Notes: generated from the letters alone by a model not told the origin. A stretch of DNA of 21,000 nt from Verrucomicrobiia bacterium (GCA_013360985.1 JABWAM010000010.1:1-21000); one strand, 5' to 3'; shown: positions 11,681 to 19,432, numbered from the stretch's first letter. Translations and numbers: made by a program.

Positions 11681-11768
11681 GGTTTTGCCATGAGATTTTT
11701 TGACCAAAATTCACGGCGCGCGTTTCGAGGGAACTCAACTATTTTTGGATAGAGCGATCGTTCCTCTC

Positions 11769-12581
11769 TTAACAGTTGGCGCAGCAGCGGTATCTCCCGC
11801 CGCGGACTTTCCACGGTCCGCTTTCCACGACAGCAAAGGCGTTGTGGTTGTGGATGCTTTCGAAGTTGGTCGCCTCGATGCGATACCATCGGATCCGACG
11901 GTCGCGGCGGGCGCGCACGGCGATGTTGCGGACCAGGTCTTCCACGAAAACGGGATGGTCGTAGGCCCGTTCGGTGACGAATTTCTCGTCGCTCCGCTTG
12001 AGGAGGGCGTAAAGTTCGCAGCTCGCCGAGTCCTCGACGAGCGCGATGAGTTCCTCGATCCAGATCGTGCTTTTCGAACGGGTCTGGAGCAGGACTTCGC
12101 CGCGCTGATTGTGCGCGCCATGGCGACTGATCGCCTTCGAACAGGGGCAGAGCGTCGTCACGGGGACGCGCACGCCGAGGACAAAATCGATTTTTTGATT
12201 GCAGGTGTGCGCCAAAAAGGTTGCCCCGTAGTCCATGAGGCTCGCGGCCTTCGAAACGGGGGCGCGCTTCTTGATGAAGTAGGGAAAATCCATTCGCATG
12301 TGGGCGCAGGAGGCCGCAAGGCGCTTGCGGATTTTCCTCAGGATCTCGGGGAGATTCTCCACGTGAACGACGCCGCCATGCTCGTTGAGCACCTCGACGA
12401 AGCGGCTCATGTGGGTGCCCTTGAAATGATGAGGGAGATCCACCGACATCGCGATCGTCGCGACGGTGTTCTGGGTTTTTTGGGCGAGGTCTTTGACGAC
12501 GATGGGGTAGCGCAGATCGCGGATCCCGACGCGGTCAATGGCCACCCCACGTCGGTCGCGCTCGTTTTGCTTGTCGATCAT
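11769..12581 (-). CDS. folE2: GTP cyclohydrolase IB (FolE2)
   Basis: 270 residues, normal for the family. The enzyme converts GTP to 7,8-dihydroneopterin triphosphate, the first step towards folate and, in many bacteria, queuosine. Recognisable blocks are HHFKGTHMSRF (51-61), MDYGATFLAHT (116-126), PVTTLCPCSKAISRHGAHNQRG (140-161) with the metal-ligand cysteine and histidine region, and NFESIHNHNAF near the C-terminus. FolE2 uses metals other than zinc and often serves or backs up zinc-dependent FolE. The C-terminus ends RCCANC, an unusually cysteine-rich tail. Start ATG 12581 gives the expected N-terminus. The gene is in line with the epimerase upstream and the flavoprotein downstream, neither of which is a pathway partner. 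Confidence 0.96.
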   Translation of the reverse strand: MIDKQNERDRRGVAIDRVGIRDLRYPIVVKDLAQKTQNTVATIAMSVDLPHHFKGTHMSRFVEVLNEHGGVVHVENLPEILRKIRKRLAASCAHMRMDFPYFIKKRAPVSKAASLMDYGATFLAHTCNQKIDFVLGVRVPVTTLCPCSKAISRHGAHNQRGEVLLQTRSKSTIWIEELIALVEDSASCELYALLKRSDEKFVTERAYDHPVFVEDLVRNIAVRARRDRRIRWYRIEATNFESIHNHNAFAVVESGPWKVRGGRYRCCANC

Positions 12582-12635
12582 AGGGGGACAGCTTACTCGC
12601 GGAGAAGGATCAAGGCAAAGGGATGCGCGCGCGAT

Positions 12636-13604
12636 TCAACATGCGGCGGGGGCGTGCGCGCGTTCGCGCCGAAACCACTCGACGAAGCGCGGGACGCCCA
12701 TCTCGACCTTGGTCTTCGGCGCATAGTCCAGAAGCCGCCGCGCTTTGTCGATATTCGCGAAAGTGCGCGGGACATCGCCCGGTTGTTCGGGCAGATGATG
12801 GAGAACGGCTTTTTTCCCCACGGCATCCTCGATGAGCGCCACGAGAGCGGAGAGGCGGGTGACTTGAGACTCGCCGAGGTTGATGACCTCGAAGCCGAAC
12901 GGACGGGTCGTCGTAGCCAGGACGCCCGAAACGATGTCATCGACGTGGGTATAATCGCGTTCCGAACTGCCGTCGCCGAAGAAAGGGATCGGTTCTCCAC
13001 GCAGGATGCGTTCGGTGAACTGATAGATCGCCATATCGGGCCGTCCTCTCGGCCCGTAGACGCTGAAGAAACGAAGCGCCGCGATCTCGAGGCCATGAAG
13101 ATGGTGATAGGCGCGGCAGAGGGCCTCGCCGGCAAGTTTCGTCGCGGCATACGGCGAGACGATGCTCGGCACGGGGTCCTCTTCAGAAAAGGGGATCTTC
13201 GCGTTGAGGCCGTAGATCGAGGAGGTCGAGCCGAAGGTGAGCTTGCGGACGCCGATCTCGCGCATCGCGTCGAGGACATTAAGCGTCCCTTCCACGTTCA
13301 CCCTCTGATAGAGGAAGGGGTCTTGGACCGAAGCGCGCACTCCCGCGCGGGCGGCGAGATGGATGACGACTTCGGGTTTCGCCGCGGCCATCGTTTCCCG
13401 TATGACGCGGCGGTCGGCGATATCGCCTTCGACGAGGCGAAATGCGGCGTGGCGCGCGAGGATTGCCGCGTTTTGGCGCTTGAACGCCGAAGGATAATAG
13501 TCGTTGAAGTCGTCGATTACAGTCGCCGAATCTCCCCGCTGAAGCAGGGCTTCGACGACATGCGATCCGATGAAACCGGCGCCACCCGTCACAAACACGC
13601 GCAT
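12636..13604 (-). CDS. NAD-dependent sugar-nucleotide epimerase, probably UDP-glucuronate 4-epimerase-like
   Basis: 322 residues from ATG 13604 (a TTG two codons upstream is also possible). This is an extended short-chain dehydrogenase/reductase. GGAGFIGSH (7-15) binds NAD, STSSIYG (126-132) supplies the catalytic Ser/Thr, and Y152 with K156 in PYAATK form the catalytic pair. The stretch RFFSVYGPRGRPDMAIYQF is characteristic of UDP-glucuronate 4-epimerases, which make UDP-galacturonate for surface polysaccharides. Other C4-epimerases or dehydratases of the same superfamily cannot be excluded. It acts in the cytoplasm. It is divergent from mqnE, and folE2 follows after 54 bases. Confidence 0.88.
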   Translation of the reverse strand: MRVFVTGGAGFIGSHVVEALLQRGDSATVIDDFNDYYPSAFKRQNAAILARHAAFRLVEGDIADRRVIRETMAAAKPEVVIHLAARAGVRASVQDPFLYQRVNVEGTLNVLDAMREIGVRKLTFGSTSSIYGLNAKIPFSEEDPVPSIVSPYAATKLAGEALCRAYHHLHGLEIAALRFFSVYGPRGRPDMAIYQFTERILRGEPIPFFGDGSSERDYTHVDDIVSGVLATTTRPFGFEVINLGESQVTRLSALVALIEDAVGKKAVLHHLPEQPGDVPRTFANIDKARRLLDYAPKTKVEMGVPRFVEWFRRERAHAPAAC

Positions 13605-13699
13605 CGACAAAGCATACGGCGCGCCGCCTTTTCGCTCAAGCGCGGAAGCGGTTTCCTGGATTTCGCATGTGAGGCGGCGTGAGACTTAAGGCGCTCGTC

Positions 13700-13728
13700 T
13701 TGCGGGTCTTTCCGCGCGCGCCTATGGT
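13700..13728 (+). promoter_or_regulatory. Possible sigma70-type promoter for mqnE
   Basis: TTGCGG (13700-13705) and TATGGT (13723-13728) are separated by 17 bases in the intergenic region before mqnE. Transcription would begin only a few bases before the ATG at 13738, implying a leaderless or nearly leaderless message. That is compatible with the lack of a Shine-Dalgarno. Both hexamers are imperfect, so this is weak. Confidence 0.25.
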
Positions 13729-13737
13729 GAATCCCTC

Positions 13738-14889
13738 ATGAATCCCGTGATCGCGAAAGGTTTGGAGGCCGAGGGGCTCCGCGGTATCGCCGAGAAGGTC
13801 GAGGCGAGCGCGCGCCTTGACGATGCCGAGGCGGCAAAGTTGTACGCCGCGCGAAACCTTCACGCGCTCGGCTGGTTGGCGAATCGAGTGCGGGAGCGGA
13901 AAAACGGGGGTCGGACCTATTACATCCTCAACCGTCACCTCAACTATTCGAACCTTTGCGTGCTCTCTTGCGATTTTTGTTCCTTTGGAAGGAAACGACG
14001 GGACGCCGACGCCTGGGAGTATTCGATCGAGGAGATGGTGGCCAAGGCGCGGGAGTCTCTCGCGCTCGGGATCACCGAACTCCACATCGTCGGGGGGCTC
14101 CACCCTTCGTGGAAGTTCGATTATTACGAGCGGATGCTGCGCGAGCTCAAGGCGCTCTCGCCTGCGCTTCACCTCAAGGCCTTCACCGCGATCGAAATTC
14201 TTCACCTCGCGTGGGTTGGGCGGATGAGCGTGGGGCAGACGCTCGACCGCCTGCGCGCGGCGGGGCTCGACTCGCTGCCGGGAGGCGGAGCGGAGATTTT
14301 CTCCCAGCGTGTGCGCGACGCGATTTGCCGGGGAAAAGAGACGGCGGCGGAATGGCTCGACGTGCATCGCCTGTGGCACCGCGCGGGCGGGCGGAGCACC
14401 TGCACGATGCTCTATGGCCACGTCGAAACCATCGCGGAACGGATCGAGCATTTGCGCCTCCTCCGGGAGCTGCAGGACGAGACCGGCGGATTCACGGCGT
14501 TCGTTCCGCTGCCGTTTCATCCGGCGAACAACGCGCTCTCCGAGATTCCCGAACCGACGGGCTTCGAGAACCTGCGCAATCTCGCGATCGCGCGGCTTTA
14601 TCTCGACAACTTCGATCACGTGAAATGCTACTGGATCAATCACGGGCTGAAGTTGGCGCAGGTCTCCCTAAGTCATGGCGTGGACGATCTCGACGGAACG
14701 GTCGTCGAAGAAACCATTTATCACATGGCCGGGGCGCGGACGCCGCAGGCGCAAAGCGCGGAGGAACTCGTCCGCGCGATCCGCGATGCGGGCCGCACGC
14801 CGGTGCTCCGGGACTCACTCTATCGCGAAGTCGCGTCGTCCGCCAGCGGAGCGCAAGGATCGCGTCTCCCGCGCGACGGAAGGCCTTGA
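13738..14889 (+). CDS. mqnE: Aminofutalosine synthase MqnE (radical SAM)
   Basis: 383 residues. MqnE joins 3-[(1-carboxyvinyl)oxy]benzoate to the adenosyl group of SAM, making 6-amino-6-deoxyfutalosine in the futalosine route to menaquinone. The radical SAM CxxxCxxC motif is at C74, C78 and C81 in NLCVLSCDFCSF and ligates a [4Fe-4S] cluster. The blocks ELHIVGGLHPSW and GLDSLPGGGAEIF fit the family, as do FVPLPFHPANN and the C-terminal SHGVDDLDGTVVEE stretch. Related MqnC shares the fold, but these motifs and the Cys spacing favour MqnE. ATG 13738 gives a full-length N-terminus. No other mqn gene is adjacent in the window. Confidence 0.95.
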   Translation: MNPVIAKGLEAEGLRGIAEKVEASARLDDAEAAKLYAARNLHALGWLANRVRERKNGGRTYYILNRHLNYSNLCVLSCDFCSFGRKRRDADAWEYSIEEMVAKARESLALGITELHIVGGLHPSWKFDYYERMLRELKALSPALHLKAFTAIEILHLAWVGRMSVGQTLDRLRAAGLDSLPGGGAEIFSQRVRDAICRGKETAAEWLDVHRLWHRAGGRSTCTMLYGHVETIAERIEHLRLLRELQDETGGFTAFVPLPFHPANNALSEIPEPTGFENLRNLAIARLYLDNFDHVKCYWINHGLKLAQVSLSHGVDDLDGTVVEETIYHMAGARTPQAQSAEELVRAIRDAGRTPVLRDSLYREVASSASGAQGSRLPRDGRP

Positions 14890-15057
14890 GATCGGTTTCG
14901 GAACGCGCGAGGTTGTCGGGGGAACCGCCTTTCGCGCGGTCCATCTCGAACCTCGCGAAACCGACTTCCTTCGCGAGAGCGGCTTCCGATCGAGAGCCCA
15001 GCCGTCGGAAAACGGCCAGACGCTGACGGGCTTTTCCCGCGGTGGAAGGGTTACAGC
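14890..15057. other. Intergenic spacer with an imperfect inverted repeat
   Basis: This stretch lies between the mqnE stop and repeat copy 2. CGGTTTCG (14893-14900) plus CGCGAGGTT (14906-14914) faces AACCTCGCGAAACCG (14949-14963), giving an interrupted stem with an insertion in the left arm. It may act as an mqnE transcript end, though no T-run follows. No gene is supported here. Confidence 0.45.
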
Positions 15058-15345
15058 CCCAAATCCACGGATCAGCTCGATTTTCAGAGAGCAACTCTCC
15101 TCATCATCCGTGGAGGATCGGAGAGGTGGGTCGTGTCGAGATTCCCGACTCCCCACACGAAGAGTGCGGCGGCTCGTCCGGCGGCTTCGCCCTCCCTTTT
15201 CCCCGTCCGTGCTTGGGAAAAATCCGCTCGGTCGCGAAGCGAGGGATGGCGCCGCGGCCGCGGCTGGAGTCCAAAATGTGGCGAGGGCGTCGCATGTTCC
15301 TCGACCGAGGATGGACTCCCTCCACGCCTTACGCGGGGATTTGGG
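15058..15345 (-). repeat. Dispersed MITE-like repeat, copy 2 (inverted relative to copy 1)
   Basis: The reverse complement aligns end to end with 9190-9490. On the plus strand it begins CCCAAATCC (15058-15066) and ends GGATTTGGG (15337-15345), exact terminal inverted repeats. The strongest matches to copy 1 are the two outer thirds; the middle differs by small indels and substitutions. A short hairpin, GAGAG-TTG-CTCTC on the minus strand, lies near one end. It lies between convergent genes mqnE and the Gfo/Idh/MocA gene. The last codons and stop of the latter fall inside the repeat. Confidence 0.85.
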
Positions 15346-16363
15346 ACAGCTTCACGGTCTTGCCTTTTTCCGCCGATTTGACTTCGGCGAGGACGACACG
15401 GAGCGATTCGGCGGCTTGCCGCAGCGTGGCGAGCTTCGGCGCCTCGTTCCTCTCCAGGCATCCGATGAAGTATTGGAGTTCGTTGAAGTAGCCGCCGAGC
15501 GCGGAGAGGTTGCCCACGTTCGCCGCGGAGGCGCCGGTGGACGGCTGGGCGAAGGGAAGCGGTTCGGGCGTTCCTTCGCCGATGGTCGCCTTCAAGGTCG
15601 GCTTGGCGAGCAGATCGTACTCAACCGCCCCGTTTTCGAACACGGCCTGAAAGGCCATCTGGAAACCCCACTTTGGCGGTTGATTCCATCCGCCTTCGGC
15701 CACGACGGCCGTGTTTGCGTAATGGTAGGTCGTGAAGATGCGACTCCAGCCGAACTCGTCTTTCGTTCCCACGGAGGTGACTGCGGCAGGGGCGCCGAGG
15801 AGATGGAGGACGTAGTCGGTATCGTGGATGTGAAGGTCCACTGCGGCCCCGAGCGAACGCGTCGCGTCGCGGAACCAGTTCTCGGTGCCGGTGGGGCGCG
15901 CGGAACGGCGCTGCAGGTTCAGGCTGAGCAGACGGCCGGCCTTGCCGGACTTCACGAAATCGTAGAACGCCTGGTATTCGGGCCAGAAGCGGACGCATTG
16001 GCCGACCATTGCGTGGAGGCCTGCCTGTTCGGCGGCTTCGGCCATTTTGAGGGCGTCGCCGAGCTTGGTTGCCAACGGTTTTTCGCAGAAGAGATGCTTC
16101 TTTGCTTTGATCGCGGCCATCACGTATTTCTTGTGAAGATCGGTGGGCACGCAGACGTCCACGACGTCCACCGCCTGTTTCGCGAACGCCGTCCCGAGAG
16201 TCTTATAGATCGGCGCGGAGAGGCCGATTTTCGCGAGGTTCTCCTGCGCGCGGGTCGGGTCTTTGTCCACGATGCCGACGAGCTTTGCGTTGGGGATTTG
16301 CGCATACGCTTGCGCATGCATGGATCCCATGAAGCCGAAGCCGACAATGACGACATTTTTCAT
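15329..16363 (-). CDS. Gfo/Idh/MocA family NAD(P)-dependent oxidoreductase
   Basis: 344 residues from ATG 16363. The N-terminal Rossmann fold reads MKNVVIVGFGFMGSMHAQAY. It is followed by DVCVPTDLHKKYVMAAI and the family hallmark HLFCEKPLA around residues 90-98, in which the EKP lysine contributes to catalysis. A C-terminal alpha/beta domain includes DLHIHDTDYVLHLLGAP, with the conserved D-x-x-x-H pattern. Enzymes of this family oxidise or reduce sugars, inositols and related polyols; the substrate here is unknown. The final codons (…SQIPA and stop) coincide with the terminal inverted repeat of the neighbouring repeat element, so the natural C-terminus may have been slightly changed. It lies 165 bases downstream of purN on the same strand. 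Confidence 0.92.
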   Translation of the reverse strand: MKNVVIVGFGFMGSMHAQAYAQIPNAKLVGIVDKDPTRAQENLAKIGLSAPIYKTLGTAFAKQAVDVVDVCVPTDLHKKYVMAAIKAKKHLFCEKPLATKLGDALKMAEAAEQAGLHAMVGQCVRFWPEYQAFYDFVKSGKAGRLLSLNLQRRSARPTGTENWFRDATRSLGAAVDLHIHDTDYVLHLLGAPAAVTSVGTKDEFGWSRIFTTYHYANTAVVAEGGWNQPPKWGFQMAFQAVFENGAVEYDLLAKPTLKATIGEGTPEPLPFAQPSTGASAANVGNLSALGGYFNELQYFIGCLERNEAPKLATLRQAAESLRVVLAEVKSAEKGKTVKLSQIPA

Positions 16364-16528
16364 AAGTGCGCCTATCCAACTCCGCCGTGTTTTCCAAGGC
16401 AAGCCGCGAATTGCCGAAGGCGCTGGGTTCCTTTTCCGCGAGGCGATGGTCTTTCGCGCCGATCGTGAGGCGGCGATGCGCGGATCTCGAGCGCGTCGGC
16501 GGCGTTCATCGGACGGGAAGGGGCGGAG

Positions 16529-17140
16529 TCAGGCGGAGACCGCGACCGTGCGTCCCTCGACGCGGAGGCGGCCTTCGGCCCAGAGCTTGACGCACTCGAC
16601 GTAGAGTTTGTGCTCCTGGGCCTGGATCCGCGCGTGGAGAGTATAAGGTGTGTCGTGCGGGAGGACGGGAACGACCGCCTGCGCGATGATCGGGCCGGCG
16701 TCCATCTCGGGCGTTACGAAGTGTACGGTGCACCCCGCGAAGCGCACGCCGTAATCGAGCGCTTGTTTCCAGGATTCGAGTCCCGGAAAAGCGGGGAGGA
16801 GGGAGGGATGGATGTTCATCACGGCGTCGGGGAAGGCCTCGAGGAAGGGCGGCTTCAGCATGCGCATAAAACCGGCGAGCGCGACGAGTTCGACGCCGGC
16901 CTCTTTGAGCCGCCGCGCGTATTCTCTCTCCGCCTCAGGGGAAAGCTTGGTGCGGAAGGCGCCTGGAGGAACGTAATCTGCGGGGATTCGATATTTCGCC
17001 GCGAGATCAAGGATCCCCGCCCCGGGGACATCGGTGAGCGCGAGAGCGATTTTGACCGGCAGCTTGCCTTCGCGCGCCGCTTCGGCGAGCGCGCCGAAGT
17101 TCGATCCTTTTCCGGAACCGAGAACGCCGATGCGTTTCAT
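16529..17140 (-). CDS. purN: Phosphoribosylglycinamide formyltransferase (PurN)
   Basis: 203 residues, the standard length. PurN transfers a formyl group from 10-formyltetrahydrofolate to GAR in purine synthesis. GSGKGSNFGAL (8-18) is the phosphate-binding loop. The catalytic trio is Asn109 and His111 in MNIHPSLLPAFPG and Asp147 in VTPEMDAGPIIAQ. Start ATG 17140 gives a canonical N-terminus (MKRIGVLGSG). No Shine-Dalgarno is seen. It follows rfaE2 after 49 bases on the minus strand, so co-transcription is likely, although the two pathways are unrelated. Confidence 0.97.
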   Translation of the reverse strand: MKRIGVLGSGKGSNFGALAEAAREGKLPVKIALALTDVPGAGILDLAAKYRIPADYVPPGAFRTKLSPEAEREYARRLKEAGVELVALAGFMRMLKPPFLEAFPDAVMNIHPSLLPAFPGLESWKQALDYGVRFAGCTVHFVTPEMDAGPIIAQAVVPVLPHDTPYTLHARIQAQEHKLYVECVKLWAEGRLRVEGRTVAVSA

Positions 17141-17189
17141 GGGAGGAAAGGGATGACGGAGGGTCGCGACATGGCGGTCCGGAAGACGC

Positions 17190-17696
17190 TCATCCGAACA
17201 CCTTTTTCAAAATTGCCGTGGTGGAAAACCCTTTCCAGACGGGAAGGATCCGGATGGCGCCGCCGCCGCATTCGACGGCGCGCCGTTCACTCTGGTCGAG
17301 GGTGGCGAGCGTGTAGTCGCCGCCTTTGACGTAGATTTCGGGTTTGAGGCGTCGGAGGAGGGGCGTGACCCGTTGGGAGCGAAAGATGACGACGTAATCC
17401 ACGCACGCCAGTCCCGCGAGGACGCGCGCGCGGGCCGCTTCGGGATTGATGGGGCGGGCGGGACCCTTGATACGGCGGACGGAGACATCGGCGTTGAGGC
17501 CGACGACGAGATAGTCGCCGAGCCGCCGCGCCATCTCGAGATAGCCGACATGACCGGGATGGAGGAGGTCGAAGCAGCCGTTGGTGAACACCATCCGTTT
17601 GCCGCGCGCGCGCGCGGCGCGCGCGCGCGCCTCCATTTGGGCGAGGGAAACTCTCTTCGGGGTGTCGAGGCCGCCGATGAGCGCGTGTTTCTTCAT
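17190..17696 (-). CDS. rfaE2: D-glycero-beta-D-manno-heptose 1-phosphate adenylyltransferase
   Basis: 168 residues, corresponding to the stand-alone C-terminal domain of HldE. It adenylates heptose 1-phosphate to ADP-heptose for the inner core of lipopolysaccharide. VFTNGCFDLLHPGHVGYL (36-53) holds the HxGH nucleotidyl-transfer motif at residues 46-49. IYVKGGDYT and the VVFI-type strand VDYVVIF follow as in the family. The frame is open upstream to 18116, but ATG 17696 gives the expected start; upstream residues are antisense or intergenic. An Ala/Arg-rich stretch (residues 22-34) is encoded by a GC-alternating tract. An LPS heptose gene supports a Gram-negative outer membrane. Confidence 0.95.
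   Translation of the reverse strand: MKKHALIGGLDTPKRVSLAQMEARARAARARGKRMVFTNGCFDLLHPGHVGYLEMARRLGDYLVVGLNADVSVRRIKGPARPINPEAARARVLAGLACVDYVVIFRSQRVTPLLRRLKPEIYVKGGDYTLATLDQSERRAVECGGGAIRILPVWKGFSTTAILKKVFG
17602..17631. repeat. Alternating CG/GC tract inside rfaE2
   Basis: About 30 bases consisting almost entirely of alternating C and G, with one central break. It encodes the Ala-Arg repeat near the N-terminus of the heptose adenylyltransferase. Alternating purine-pyrimidine tracts of this kind can adopt Z-DNA and are prone to slippage by two-base units. Confidence 0.8.
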
Positions 17697-17808
17697 GCGA
17701 GCTTCACTCGTAGCCCTCTGGCGCGGGAGGTTCAATCGCGAAGGAGCGCTCCGCCCAATCGCGCAGAGGGTGAAGCGAGGGGGCGATGAATTTTTGAGCG
17801 TCCTTCCA

Positions 17809-18306
17809 TCAGATCTCGGTGATCCCCGTCGAGGAGGGATGGTCCGCGTCTTTGCGGGCGCCCGCTTCCCACGAGGGGCCGAGGCGGCGGAGGGCGCGGC
17901 GGGTTGTCCTGCGAAACCACAAGAAGTCGAGGGCGGCGCCGAGAACGCCCCATGGGGGGCGGTAGATGAGACAGTGAATGATGCGGCAGCGCGTGGTCGA
18001 GAGAGGCTCGAACCAGATGTCGTGCTCCCAGGGGTGAAAAGGGCCCGACCGCCAGACGTATCCGACGTGGCGGTTCGCCTCCCACACCGCAACGGCGACC
18101 TCGGCGCGGAGCGCAAATCCGACGAGATGCAGGGTAAGATCCAAAGTTGTGCCCGGACCGAGATGTCGGTGGCTCCGTCGCGCTACGTTCGCCCGGAGGG
18201 CGCGCGGGAGGATGCGCGGGATGTGTTCGGTGTCGGTGGCGAAGCGAAAGGCTTGGTCCGCGGGCGCACCGATCTCGATTTTTTCCGTGATGGCGGTGAG
18301 CCCCAT
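17809..18306 (-). CDS. SRPBCC (START-like) family protein
   Basis: 165 residues from ATG 18306. The N-terminus reads TEKIEIGAPADQAFRFATDTEHIPRILP, the typical opening strand and helix of SRPBCC/polyketide-cyclase-like folds, which form a deep ligand pocket. Later stretches (PGTTLDLTLHLVGF, HVGYVWRSGPFHPWEHDIWFEP, RCRIIHCLIYRPPWG) match the beta-strands of the fold, and LDFLWFRRTTRRALRRL matches the long C-terminal helix. The ligand is unknown; relatives bind lipids or modify aromatic compounds. The frame extends upstream to 18462, but that part has no family similarity. It is the first gene of the minus-strand group SRPBCC-rfaE2-purN-oxidoreductase and is divergent from rpe. Confidence 0.8.
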   Translation of the reverse strand: MGLTAITEKIEIGAPADQAFRFATDTEHIPRILPRALRANVARRSHRHLGPGTTLDLTLHLVGFALRAEVAVAVWEANRHVGYVWRSGPFHPWEHDIWFEPLSTTRCRIIHCLIYRPPWGVLGAALDFLWFRRTTRRALRRLGPSWEAGARKDADHPSSTGITEI

Positions 18307-18345
18307 CGTTGTCTCGCAAAGACGACGGAAGCTAGCCCGGATGTT

Positions 18346-18401
18346 TCGCGCGCCGCAAGCGCGAATCCCCGGCTTCGAAATCCCCGTGTTGCGCGGGGAT
18401 T
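18346..18401. repeat. Two adjacent hairpins in the SRPBCC-rpe divergent region
   Basis: TCGCGC and GCGCGA pair across a 7-base loop at the left. AATCCCCG (18379-18386) and CGGGGATT (18394-18401) pair exactly across a 7-base loop at the right. The right arm and following bases (CGCGGGGATTGGGGG) resemble the outer end of the dispersed repeat (CGCGGGGATTTGGGA). It may be a leader structure, an operator, or a decayed repeat end. Confidence 0.5.
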
Positions 18402-18512
18402 GGGGGCAATCCGTCGCCTTGCCTTTTCGTTGCTTCTCGCGGCAGAATGCCGGCGCGTGCATCCCGCGTTTTTTCAGTCATGAAATGGGCTGGCCGGCCC
18501 GGTTTCTTTCGT

Positions 18513-19211
18513 ATGACGCCCCCTCTCCTCGCCCCCTCGATTCTTGCCGCGGATTACTCGCGTTTCGGCGAGGAAGCCCTTCGCGCGGAAAGGGCGGGAG
18601 GCGACTGGTTGCACGTAGACATCATGGACGGGCATTTTGTGCCGAACATCAGCTTCGGTCCAGAAGTGACTGCCGCGTTGAAACGTTCGACGCGCCTTCC
18701 GCTTGATGTCCATCTAATGATCGTCCGTCCCGACCTTTATCTCGACCGTTTCATCAAGGCGGGCGCGAGCCGAATCTCCGTTCATGTCGAGGCGTCGCAT
18801 GAGGTTGCGGCGACGCTCCGTCGCATCCGCGAGGCGGGCCTCGGCGCCGGACTGGCGCTCAATCCGAAGACGCCAATGGAGAAGGTCGAGCCGTTTCTGG
18901 CTCAGGCGGATCTCGTCTTGTGCATGACTGTGGAGCCGGGCTTTGGAGGGCAGGCGTTCCTCCACGAGGTCTTGGATAAGGTGCGCGCGTTCGCGCTGCA
19001 TCCCACGCGAAGGAACAATCCGTATCGCATCGAGGTGGACGGCGGGATTGACGCGGCGACCGCCGGACAGAGCGCGGAAGCGGGCGCGGACACTTTTGTG
19101 GCCGGCACATCGCTCTTCGCCTCGCACGACATGACGCGCGATCTGGCCGCGATGCGGCGATGCGTCGAAGAGGGGCTTCGCCGCTTTGAAAAAACCGAAA
19201 TTGGAGTCTGA
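18513..19211 (+). CDS. rpe: Ribulose-phosphate 3-epimerase
   Basis: 232 residues from ATG 18513 (ATG 18480 would add 11 residues without family similarity). It interconverts ribulose 5-phosphate and xylulose 5-phosphate in the pentose phosphate pathway. It is a TIM barrel with LAPSILAADYSRF at the N-terminus and WLHVDIMDGHFVPNISFG, carrying the metal-binding His and catalytic Asp. DVHLMIVRP and MTVEPGFGGQAF follow, then IEVDGGI, which holds the second catalytic Asp, and the C-terminal phosphate-binding strand (VAGTSLF). The stop overlaps the start of a small ORF at 19211, heading a plus-strand group with the exonuclease and coaE. Confidence 0.97.
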   Translation: MTPPLLAPSILAADYSRFGEEALRAERAGGDWLHVDIMDGHFVPNISFGPEVTAALKRSTRLPLDVHLMIVRPDLYLDRFIKAGASRISVHVEASHEVAATLRRIREAGLGAGLALNPKTPMEKVEPFLAQADLVLCMTVEPGFGGQAFLHEVLDKVRAFALHPTRRNNPYRIEVDGGIDAATAGQSAEAGADTFVAGTSLFASHDMTRDLAAMRRCVEEGLRRFEKTEIGV

Positions 19212-19432
19212 TGCGCGCGGCGGACGGGGACATGAAGGCGGATGTCCGCGGCCCGCGGTTTCTCGGGGCGTTTCGCCGTCGGTTCGCCCTTTCGCTCGGG
19301 AATCGCCTCGCGGCGTCTCTCTTGGCGAGGGGGAACGCGTGCGGGGTGGCGATCGTCTTCGGGAGCGACCGCGAAATCTATGCGGCGCCGTTCCGCGCGT
19401 TTTTCGGAGGCTTCCATGCTTCTCGTCGTTGA
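19211..19432 (+). CDS. Small hypothetical protein between rpe and the exonuclease
   Basis: 73 residues. ATG 19211 overlaps the rpe stop (TGATG) and the end overlaps the exonuclease start by 17 bases, suggesting translational coupling. Third codon positions are strongly G/C, like neighbouring genes. The product is basic (FRRRFALSLGNRLAASLLARGN) with a more hydrophobic segment near the end (GVAIVFGSDREIYAAPFRAFF). No family is recognised. It may be an unimportant open frame; the tight overlaps are the main argument that it is real. Confidence 0.45.
   Translation: MRAADGDMKADVRGPRFLGAFRRRFALSLGNRLAASLLARGNACGVAIVFGSDREIYAAPFRAFFGGFHASRR

Noticed and set aside
10304..13682. Long plus-strand frames (482 and 660 residues) opposite the flavoprotein, folE2 and epimerase
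   Set aside because: Low-complexity charged shadows of well-recognised minus-strand genes.
14675..16468. 597-residue plus-strand frame spanning the mqnE end, repeat copy 2 and the oxidoreductase
   Set aside because: It crosses a repeat and is antisense to a clear Gfo/Idh/MocA gene; no family similarity.
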